NCBI GenBank assembly: GCA_023091735.1
Contig: JALKBU010001300.1
Location: 1-12,931, forward strand
Direction: 5' to 3'
DNA length: 12,931 bases
From: Trichomonas tenax
Lineage: Eukaryota > Parabasalia > Trichomonadida > Trichomonadidae
Shown: one piece after another, positions 1-6,522 of the stretch
How the letters are laid out: each line of letters begins with the position of its first letter
How positions within the stretch are numbered: position 1 is the first letter of the stretch
Made by a program: the position numbers and the translations under genes
Notes under the pieces: model-generated
The model's database searches: none
Told to the model about the DNA's origin: nothing
The model's input: the letters and a program-made list of their open reading frames with translations, nothing else

Positions 1-2418
1 TTAAAACCATTAAAAATTAATGATAAAATAATTGATGGAGTTGCTGGCGAACCTGAACATATAAATTTAATGAGTCTAGAATATTATGAAGAACATAAAG
101 AAGAATTGAAAGGAGATAAAGGTGATAAGGGAGAGAAAGGAGAAAAAGGAGATAGAGGCACACCAGGTCGTGATGGATTAGATGGTAAGGATGGTGAAGA
201 TGGGGCTTCTGCAAGAGGATGGATCTGGGATTTAATAAATACTGGTCTCACTGCTGCATCATTTGCGGCTTTACAGTTACAAGTAACAAAACTTTCAGCA
301 TTTATGGCTAAAGCAGAAGGATTGGATACGTTAAGGGCTGTGTTAAATACAATATCAACGGGTAATGATATTTTCAGTAGCTTATCAACATGGGTTCAGA
401 GAATTGATGACTTCACACATACAATGACTGGAATCGTTAATGGTTTAGAGGATAGTATAGGTGTTACCAATAATGCACTGAATCAATTCACGACTTTTGT
501 TAATGATACTAACAGAGCAACACAGAACGCAATTTCAAGTGTTGAATCACTAACTGGTCAGGTAATGGACAGTCATCTAAGTCTATTTCAACGTGTTCAG
601 TGGTTCTTGCAGAATTTATCACATGTTGGTAGTAATATAGTACCTCGTAGTGTAAGATTAAGAGATGTTGATGAAATCCCTGAAGAGGAAATACATGAAA
701 TAACAATTACTGAAAAATTTAATAAATTATATCCTCGTTACGGTGTGTTATTAAATTATATCAATCAAGTCATAAAAGATAATAATATAACATTTGAAGG
801 AACAGAAAGAAACAATGATTTAACTATTACATTCACAGTTGCTGAGTTATTGCGACAGATATGTTTAATTAATGATAACCTTACATCTTTCACAAAATAC
901 CCCGATGATCACGACACTGAATTTTTAGAAGAAACACAAGAACAGACAAATATAAAAGTAGGTAAAATATATACTCAGGAAATAAATATTAATGATAAAG
1001 ATTTAATGACAGAATTAAATAATAAGGCAGATGTCAACCATGAACATCAAAACATCAAACGTTTGACGGTTCATGAAATTAAGGGATTTATGAAAGAAGG
1101 AAGAGAAGGTAAAACAATTAAAAATGAAGACGGATCAGAAACTATTATAGCACCGGAACCTCCTACATATGTTATTCCTGATTTCACTGACGGATTGCAG
1201 ACAAATGGTATAATAATTAAAAACAATAATGAGATAATTGATGTTCAACAGTCATTAAGTAATAAAGCAGATAAAGTAATAACTGACACTTTAACATCAA
1301 ATTTAGCGGATGTCATGAATGCACTGAATGATAAAGCCGACAAGGAACAATTAGATCACAACACTCATGAATTGTCATCAAGAATTGAACAAACCGAACA
1401 AGGAATCATTGACGTTAAGAATAAATTAAATGATAAAGCGTCAACATTAGATTTGACAAAAGCGTTAAATAAAATTGAAACAAAGGCAGATAAAACAGAA
1501 ATTCAAAAAGTTAATGATGATGTGCCAACAATTAATAACACATTACAAACTAAAGCAGATAAAACAGAAATTCAAAAAGTTAATGATGATTTGACTTATA
1601 ACATTCATGAATTGTCAATGAGAATTGAACAAGGAATCATTAACGTTAAGAATGAATTAAGTGATAAAGCAGATAAAGAACATACACACGAAATAACAGA
1701 TATTAATGGGTTAAACGAAAAATTAAAGGAGCTTAGCTCCAAGACCGAAGGTCATGAAATCGACACAGCAATAAACGCAAATGAAATTAAAGTTGATGAT
1801 GTAATAATTAAGCAGGTATTAGGAACAGATGCACCTTCAACCAATCCCGAAACTAGTGTTTGGAATTTATTAAAAACATTCAATAAAGAAATAATGAATT
1901 TAAAGAAGGATGTATTAAATTCTAAATATGAATTATTAATGACAATTTATCCTGTTGGTTCAATTTACACATCAATGAATAACGTAAATCCTGCTCAAAT
2001 ATTTGGTTTTGGTGAATGGGAGCCAATAGTTGATCGTTTCTTATATTGCGCTAATTCATCAAGAGAAACAGGAGGAAGTAAAAAGATTTCAGTAAATAAC
2101 TTACCTACACACAATCACTACTTTTCGGGTACAACATCATTGGCAGGAGCTCATACTCATTTAATCAGTAATAGAGATTATTACGGATGTGGTAACGGAG
2201 GAAAAGAAACGATTTCACGTTATGATATTTCATCAGATAACAGAGAATATAATACGGGTTTAATCATTGATCATGCAGGAAGTCACATTCATTCAGTTTA
2301 CGGAAATACTGCTGACACTGGTTCAGGTACTGATTACATGCCTCCATACATTACTGTTTACGCGTGGTATAGGGTTTATTTAATAAGTTTATTTTTTAAT
2401 TTAATTTTTCAAAACTGA
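1..2418 (+). CDS. Fibre-like protein, copy 1 (5' end outside window): collagen-like stalk, NKAD-repeat shaft, phage tail-collar-like tip
   Basis: The frame is open from base 1, so the gene begins upstream; the first ATG in the window (70) is internal by comparison with the second copy at 6523. In order the protein shows: a collagen-like Gly-X-Y run (nt 112-215, triplets such as GDK, GEK, GDR, GTP, GRD, GLD, GED); a helical, moderately hydrophobic region (nt 220-650); an acidic linker; a shaft with repeated 'NKAD/DKAD/TKAD' units (about nt 1010-1750), as in phage tail fibres; and a C-terminal domain (about nt 1930-2370) starting 'IYPVGSIYTS' and ending 'DYMPPYITVYAWYRVY', which resembles phage tail-collar/T4 gp10-type tips. 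Three HxH pairs (HNH, HTH, HIH) could bind metal. The likely role is a trimeric attachment fibre of a Maverick/Polinton particle; this is inference. An extra T after 'RVY' replaces the stop seen in copy 2 and adds a hydrophobic tail of about a dozen residues. Confidence 0.75.
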   Translation, partial: LKPLKINDKIIDGVAGEPEHINLMSLEYYEEHKEELKGDKGDKGEKGEKGDRGTPGRDGLDGKDGEDGASARGWIWDLINTGLTAASFAALQLQVTKLSAFMAKAEGLDTLRAVLNTISTGNDIFSSLSTWVQRIDDFTHTMTGIVNGLEDSIGVTNNALNQFTTFVNDTNRATQNAISSVESLTGQVMDSHLSLFQRVQWFLQNLSHVGSNIVPRSVRLRDVDEIPEEEIHEITITEKFNKLYPRYGVLLNYINQVIKDNNITFEGTERNNDLTITFTVAELLRQICLINDNLTSFTKYPDDHDTEFLEETQEQTNIKVGKIYTQEININDKDLMTELNNKADVNHEHQNIKRLTVHEIKGFMKEGREGKTIKNEDGSETIIAPEPPTYVIPDFTDGLQTNGIIIKNNNEIIDVQQSLSNKADKVITDTLTSNLADVMNALNDKADKEQLDHNTHELSSRIEQTEQGIIDVKNKLNDKASTLDLTKALNKIETKADKTEIQKVNDDVPTINNTLQTKADKTEIQKVNDDLTYNIHELSMRIEQGIINVKNELSDKADKEHTHEITDINGLNEKLKELSSKTEGHEIDTAINANEIKVDDVIIKQVLGTDAPSTNPETSVWNLLKTFNKEIMNLKKDVLNSKYELLMTIYPVGSIYTSMNNVNPAQIFGFGEWEPIVDRFLYCANSSRETGGSKKISVNNLPTHNHYFSGTTSLAGAHTHLISNRDYYGCGNGGKETISRYDISSDNREYNTGLIIDHAGSHIHSVYGNTADTGSGTDYMPPYITVYAWYRVYLISLFFNLIFQN

Positions 2419-2833
2419 TTTCATTTTCACTAAAATTATTTTTCAAATTTCTGACTTCATAAATTCCTTGCCCTTTAGGGCGTGGGCGAAGCCCTTCGCT
2501 TTCTTAGTTAGTTAGTTTGTCATAAATTTTTTAAATTTCTGAATAAATTTTCTCTCATAACCACTAAAATTATTTTTCAAAATTTCCTTACCCTCACTTC
2601 TTTTCGCTTTCTTTTCTTAGTTAGTTTGTCATAAATTATTTTAAAAACTGATTTCATTTTATATAGTCATTAGTTTTAAAATAAAATTTAACATTGATTT
2701 TGTAAGAAATTCTAAAATTTATTTTCTATATGGGGGGACCCTAATTTGTAAAATTAACTCTATCGTAACTATAATGTAAAAGAGATGTGCGCAGAGCCGG
2801 GACGAAGTCACGGATTCTGCGAACATCTCATTA
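2419..2833. repeat. AT-rich 3' region of fibre copy 1 with a duplicated TTAGTTAG block
   Basis: There is no convincing gene here. A block running from 'CACTAAAATTATTTTTCAA' to 'TTAGTTAGTTTGTCATAAAT' occurs twice, starting near 2428 and 2562. A related version follows fibre copy 2 (about 9140-9225). The first block contains two small GC-rich hairpins: GCCC-TTTA-GGGC at 2470-2481 and GGGC-GAA-GCCC at 2484-2494. Near 2729-2742 lies 'CTATATGGGGGGACCC', matched by 'CTACATGGGAGGACCC' near 9313-9328, so the whole 3' region is homologous in the two fibre copies. Confidence 0.6.
2782..2829. other. Stem-loop 1 followed by TTACTAACTAA
   Basis: The arms 2782-2799 and 2811-2829 pair as GAGATGT/ACATCTC, CGCAGA/TCTGCG and CCG/CGG, with one mismatch, one wobble and one bulge around a loop of roughly 10 nt. 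It is followed at once by TTACTAACTAA. An equivalent stem-loop with a different sequence and the same downstream motif lies at 9380-9424. The function is unknown; it could be an RNA 3'-end structure or a DNA element. Confidence 0.6.
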
Positions 2834-3500
2834 CTAACTAATGTTAAGCCATTTTTGTTTTTCTTCAGGGTTCAAACGCTTAATTATTGAGAAGAACCAT
2901 TTATTTGAAAATGTTTGATTGTAATAAGTGTTTATATAAGTTTGAACAGTATTAACGTTTTCATGATGATTACGAAAATACCATTGTTCAATAAATTCAG
3001 TCAATTTTTCACTCGTGTAGGGAGAGCTGAGAATATTGCAAACAATAGAAGTGAAATTGTCATAAGTCGATTCAAAATTATTCAGAAGTTCCGACAGTTC
3101 ATTATCAGATAACATAATGAGTTCATCCTCAACGTTCAAATCATTTGATTCAATTTTTGGTTTTTCAACAGGGACGGAAGGCTTAATATCATCCTTTAAT
3201 TCGAATAATGTAGACCATGCTGTTTTATTTATAATTGGCTAGGATCCCCTGACTTGAATGATTTGAGATGAAGGAGAGAGTTTTTCACATATTGTGCCGT
3301 GGTTCATTCTACTCTTTTCATCACCGATTTTATAAATTTTATCAGATAAAACATGGCGGAAACATTGCCTTGAATTCTGCCCTGGCTTCTTTGAAACTAA
3401 TTTATAAACGTTAGGATCGCAAAGTCTATGAATGCCTTTTGTACTAAAACGTTTCTTCGGAAACCGTAAGCTTCTATGTCCTCATTATTGCAATAGCACA
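2834..3500 (-). pseudogene. Broken gene of unknown function
   Basis: On the minus strand one frame runs from about 3481 down to a TAG at 2834-2836, interrupted only by an in-frame TAG at 3241-3243. The part before that stop includes 'KGIHRLCDPNVYKLV' and 'RQCFRHVLSDKIYKIGDEK'; the part after continues with 'NKTAWSTLFELKDD' and 'EFIEQWYFRNHHENVNTV'. Both halves have ordinary protein composition, which supports one gene with a nonsense mutation. Just upstream, the neighbouring frame reads 'NNEDIEAYG' and would join the main frame if one T had been lost near 3465, so a 1-nt frameshift is also likely. No ATG start is apparent in the main frame, and the 5' side runs into the structured hairpin at 3496-3544. 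I do not recognise the family. The gene converges on fibre copy 1. Confidence 0.5.
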
Positions 3501-3544
3501 CACACAAATGAGCCCTTTCCGGCGAGCAAGCTCGCCTTCGGGCT
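3496..3544. other. Structured hairpin element, copy 1
   Basis: A short CA run (ACACACACAAA) is followed by an outer stem AGCCC (3511-3515) / GGGCT (3540-3544) that encloses an inner hairpin GGCGAGCAAGCTCGCC (3521-3536) and the spacer TTC. The second copy at 10696-10749 has the identical inner hairpin, spacer and CA run but a different, still complementary, outer stem. This supports a selected nested structure, although two copies are few. Confidence 0.6.
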
Positions 3545-3672
3545 GGATAAATGAAGATATTTAATGATTTCGTGATGCTTTCACGTTAAGATTTAAAGAT
3601 TTCGGCACTTTTTGCATTTTGTGGAATTTTGGTTTAGCTTTTGAAATCATAAAAAAACTTCAAAATTTGGGG

Positions 3673-3852
3673 ATTTGCCCGGGTAAATGAAGGGTGGAAC
3701 CCTGAAGAAATGGGGGTAAATGAATGATTTTCGTGAATTTTGGGGCATTTCTGAAAAAGCTGAACCAAAAATGAAATTTGATGAAATTGGGTGATTTTTA
3801 GGGATTTACTCGAGTAAATTAGGGGTGGATTTGGGGATTTACTGGAGCAAAT
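3673..3852. repeat. Three related 16-bp palindromes
   Basis: ATTTACTCGAGTAAAT at 3804-3819 is a perfect palindrome. ATTTGCCCGGGTAAAT (3673-3688) and ATTTACTGGAGCAAAT (3837-3852) are near-perfect versions. Each is preceded by GGGG or GGG, and the first two are followed by a related 'GGGTGGA' motif. They could be protein-binding sites with dyad symmetry or decayed tandem repeats; nothing here decides between these. Confidence 0.5.
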
Positions 3853-4171
3853 AAGCATTTTTCGGATGTTTTCGTTAAGGTTCCAGGGTTCCATGCTTGA
3901 AAAAAACCATTTTATAAATACGTATATTTTTAGAAAAAGCAGATCAGAAAAAGCTAAACCAAAAAATATTATTCGTATAATAATATACATGGAACTACAT
4001 GGAACCTGGAACCTGGGGAATAAATAGGGTGAAAATACGTGATTTTTGAGGTAAAACACATGAAAAACAGTGATTTTAGGGCAAAAATGAAAAATGAAGC
4101 ATGGAACCATGAAAAATTTGATGTTTTGGATAAATCTTGTGTGGAAAGAAGGGGGTAAATGCAGATATGTT

Positions 4172-4261
4172 CATGTTTTAAATTGATGATAAAAATAAAT
4201 GAATGGAGGTAGGGGGAAATAACTAATAAGCACATGTTTTAAATTAATGGGAAAAATAAAT
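4172..4261. repeat. 29-bp direct repeat, 61 bp apart
   Basis: The segment 'CATGTTTTAAATT...AAAAATAAAT' occurs at 4172-4200 and 4233-4261 with three mismatches. It lies just beyond the 3' end of the minus-strand gene at 4266-4706. No function is apparent. Confidence 0.55.
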
Positions 4262-4265
4262 ATGA

Positions 4266-4706
4266 TCAGTTATAAGTAGTAATATAGTAATATTCAGTAT
4301 CTGATTCAAAATCATGAATAGTTTTTTCACTATAATGAAAATTCTTTCTCGAATAATTATTGCTCATAATATCATATTTTATAAGCCATCCTTTTTTCAT
4401 TTTAATTGACGGTAGTAGTAATGTTGTTTTATCTGGATTTCTTTTATACGCTTCTATATAATTATTCGAATAAATCCAGAAATCATGAACCATTTCGTCA
4501 TCATTATAATCTTTGTCATCATTAAATTCATAATAAAAATCTTTATATGTTTCTTTAAATTCGGCGAAAGGAACAGGATGCTTTAAAATGACATGGAACT
4601 CTGATGGTACTGTATAAGTTTTGCCTTTTAATACGAAAGTTAATCTTTCATATTTTACTTCAAAATATTTTTTACTAAGATAATAAACGTCTATGTCAAT
4701 TCCCAT
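4266..4706 (-). CDS. Hypothetical 146-aa protein
   Basis: An intact ATG-to-stop ORF of 146 residues beginning 'MGIDIDVYYLSKKYF'. It is rich in Tyr, Lys, Asp and Phe, has an acidic patch ('FNDDKDYNDDEMVHDF') and shows no signal peptide or membrane segment. I do not recognise the family. It has the same orientation as the truncated penton-like gene upstream (4750-5358), with a 43-bp gap, which suggests a Maverick accessory gene cluster. A 'TCATT' lies about 35 nt upstream of the start and would fit the trichomonad initiator pattern TCAYW, but such a short match is weak evidence. Confidence 0.55.
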   Translation of the reverse strand: MGIDIDVYYLSKKYFEVKYERLTFVLKGKTYTVPSEFHVILKHPVPFAEFKETYKDFYYEFNDDKDYNDDEMVHDFWIYSNNYIEAYKRNPDKTTLLLPSIKMKKGWLIKYDIMSNNYSRKNFHYSEKTIHDFESDTEYYYITTYN

Positions 4707-4749
4707 TTATTACGGATTACAAAATTAAATAAAAATAAAATGAGGGAGG

Positions 4750-5358
4750 TTATTGATTTTGTTGCTGTTGAGGGTCGTTTAATATAAATGGTTCTTCTTC
4801 GACTTCAACAGATTCAACGGTAGCGCTTAAATACATAGGACACAATAATTTCAAATCCTGAAGGTTGGCATCGACGAGGCGAAATTCAATACTTGACAAA
4901 GAATTAACGGGGAGGTATGAAGAAAATTCAATGTTTGTGTTGATGATTAGATAGTTTGCAGTAAATGAGTTATTAATTTTCATTAAAATTTTACGGTCGC
5001 AATACAATTTATCGTTATTGTCGTAGCATTTTGCCCCTAAATTTGAAATTATGTATAGAACGGGGGTCGATAAAGTTAAACCAATCGATGGGGCTGTTAG
5101 CTCTTTTGTCGATGTTAGGGGAAAAGCAGAATCGTAAAAACCTGAAATTAATTTAACGTTATAGCTCATTGAATTTATAATAAACGGCTCATTTGATTTT
5201 ATAACTAAACGACCCGTTTGATTGATTGTGGTGTTAAAATCTGAACCGATTAAAGAACTTAAAATTTCTGAAAAACCAACGGTTGAAATATCTGAAAACT
5301 CATCGGACAGTATACATGTATTTGATAAAAAATACCAATACTTGTGGAAGAATACCAA
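4750..5358 (-). CDS. Minor capsid (penton-like) protein, 5'-truncated
   Basis: An open frame of 202 residues whose first residues come from a non-ATG codon and from sequence overlapping the start of the polymerase fragment, so the true N-terminus is probably missing. It aligns by eye with the complete protein at 5795-6505: 'YNVKLISGFYDSAFPLTS' matches 'RVKLLMGLYFENFPLKS', and 'IEFRLVDANLQDLKLLCP' matches 'LSCTLVDSFNVPIRLKSP'. This pattern (a VKLL.G.Y...FPL block, a late LVD.....L.SP block and beta-rich composition) recalls the single-jelly-roll minor capsid protein of Polintons. The C-terminus ends in a Gln-rich tail. The expected role is vertex formation in the capsid. The assignment to penton is from remembered resemblance; homology to the second copy is visible here. 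Confidence 0.5.
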   Translation of the reverse strand: MVFFHKYWYFLSNTCILSDEFSDISTVGFSEILSSLIGSDFNTTINQTGRLVIKSNEPFIINSMSYNVKLISGFYDSAFPLTSTKELTAPSIGLTLSTPVLYIISNLGAKCYDNNDKLYCDRKILMKINNSFTANYLIINTNIEFSSYLPVNSLSSIEFRLVDANLQDLKLLCPMYLSATVESVEVEEEPFILNDPQQQQNQ

Positions 5359-5805
5359 AAGAGATACGGAAGAGAATTAATTGGAAAGAATTTAGGTCAA
5401 TTTCATTCAGACTTTGCAGAAATTACACCAGGCAAGCAGTCACTTGCGTATAAATCTTATTTTGTCGGAAAGAAGACATACATCGACGAACTCACTAATG
5501 AATTAAATGATGTAGCCTTTCAATGCAGAATGAAAGGAGTCAAACAGGATGTAATCGCTATTACAGCTAATGAAATGTTCCCTGATGCCATTCCTGTAAA
5601 ATTTGATGATAAATCAAATCTACACATTCCTTTTAAATCTTATGATAAAGATAGTGAATTTTCAATTATGAAATTATATAAGGCATTATATGACGGAGAA
5701 GAAATAGCATTTGATTTATGTAGAAGTAGCAAGCCATGCTTCGAGAAAAAATTCAATTTCACCGTTGAGACACAGCATACATTCATTCATACGCTTAAAT
5801 TTTAA
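5344..5805 (+). pseudogene. C-terminal fragment of a protein-primed family B DNA polymerase (Maverick/Polinton type)
   Basis: The 153-residue frame contains 'GKNLGQFHSDF', 'ITPGKQSLAYKSYFVGKKTY', 'QCRMKGVKQDVI' and 'LYDGEEIAFDLC', and ends 'HTFIHTLKF'. These match the C-terminal (late palm/thumb) part of Maverick/Polinton pPolB as I remember it. The catalytic motifs with the DTDS/YxDTDS-type aspartates, the exonuclease and the terminal-protein region are absent, so this cannot be a working polymerase. Homology starts at about 5347; a TAA in frame at 5326-5328 and the lack of an ATG show that the 5' part was lost at the junction with the truncated penton-like gene. It ends tail-to-tail with the gene at 5795-6505, overlapping by 11 bp. 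Confidence 0.72.
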
Positions 5806-6505
5806 GATCCTTTTTATATATGATTTCAACCGTTAAATTAATGGGTGACTTCAGCCTAATAGGTACATTGAACGAATCTACTAATGTACAACTTAGATTT
5901 AGGAGGTCAAATGAATTTATTTTTACATAATTACCGGGGTCTTTGAATATTAAAGGTAGATTAGGAATGAACATTCCAATAATGTTATAACATATGGAAA
6001 CATATTCGAGATTAAATGATGTATTAATTCCCACGACATTTGATATTTTTGATCGAATGAATAAATTATTTCCATAATTAAGAAAAGGAACGGATGACGA
6101 TGTATATTTTTTAATCATTGACTTTAAAGGGAAGTTTTCGAAATACAATCCCATTAATAACTTGACTCTATGACTAACATCAATGATTTCAAAATCATTT
6201 TGAGAAGAAAATGTAAGTGTTGACACTTCATTTAATGCAATAGTAATAACACCAGCAAATAATAAATTCAATTCTTCCGCTAATGTTTCGATCTCACAAC
6301 TTGTCTTTTCTTTAAATTTGAATGTGTGAATGTTTTCATTTATTTTTATTTTCATAAAGTCCGTCTCATCTGTAATAATAAATGATGTAATGGTTGAAAA
6401 ATTTTTTATTCTAAACATTAATTGCTCCGTTGTTGTTATAGGAGTACCTGAAAATTTAAATGTACCATAATCGTTCGGATCATTAGATTTCAAATAATAC
6501 AACAT
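5795..6505 (-). CDS. Minor capsid (penton-like) protein, complete copy
   Basis: An intact ATG-initiated ORF of 236 residues starting 'MLYYLKSNDPNDYGTFKF'. It is beta-rich with no membrane segment. Blocks such as 'SHRVKLLMGLYFENFPLKS', 'SSVPFLNYGNNLFIRSK' and 'LPLIFKDPG...LVDSFNVPIRLKSP' resemble the minor capsid/penton protein of Polintons, a single jelly-roll protein that would form pentameric vertices around a double jelly-roll major capsid protein. Its stop overlaps that of the polymerase fragment. Its start lies 17 bp from the divergent fibre gene at 6523, so the two can share a promoter region, which fits a vertex protein and the fibre attached to it. It differs strongly from the other penton-like protein in this window (4750-5358). 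Confidence 0.6.
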   Translation of the reverse strand: MLYYLKSNDPNDYGTFKFSGTPITTTEQLMFRIKNFSTITSFIITDETDFMKIKINENIHTFKFKEKTSCEIETLAEELNLLFAGVITIALNEVSTLTFSSQNDFEIIDVSHRVKLLMGLYFENFPLKSMIKKYTSSSVPFLNYGNNLFIRSKISNVVGINTSFNLEYVSICYNIIGMFIPNLPLIFKDPGNYVKINSFDLLNLSCTLVDSFNVPIRLKSPINLTVEIIYKKDLKI

Positions 6506-6522
6506 TTGTATTAATATTAAAA
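6496..6522. promoter_or_regulatory. Divergent start region with a palindrome over the penton-like start codon
   Basis: The two genes start back to back with 17 bp between their ATGs. AATACAACATTTGTATT (6496-6512) is a perfect inverted repeat of two 7-mers flanking CAT, which is the minus-strand start codon. The intergenic sequence is otherwise only A and T with one G. A bidirectional promoter is the natural reading, but no known core motif is clear. Confidence 0.4.

Larger units (their letters stand above)
3545..4265. other. Region without a convincing gene
   Basis: The open frames here (the longest is on the minus strand, 3634-4110) are low-complexity, rich in Phe, Ile, Pro and Ser, and contain the repeats listed separately. 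They look like open frames that arise by chance in AT-rich DNA. The region holds three 16-bp palindromes, an inverted repeat built on 'GGTTCCAGG(G)TTCCATG' (about 3881-3897 against about 4001-4016), a small AT palindrome at about 3966-3987 and a 29-bp direct repeat. Confidence 0.55.

Noticed and set aside
17..706. Minus-strand open frames opposite fibre copy 1 (17-214, 509-706)
   Set aside because: They are antisense to a well-supported gene and have no coding features of their own.
2831..2841. TACTAAC resembling an intron branch site, also at 9428-9434
   Set aside because: No conserved 5' splice site or the ACTAACACACAG-type 3' end of trichomonad introns is present, and neighbouring reading frames do not need splicing.
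3634..4110. 158-residue minus-strand open frame
   Set aside because: The peptide is low-complexity, rich in Phe, Ile, Pro and Ser, and is built from local DNA repeats and palindromes. The overlapping 3969-4235 frame is no better.
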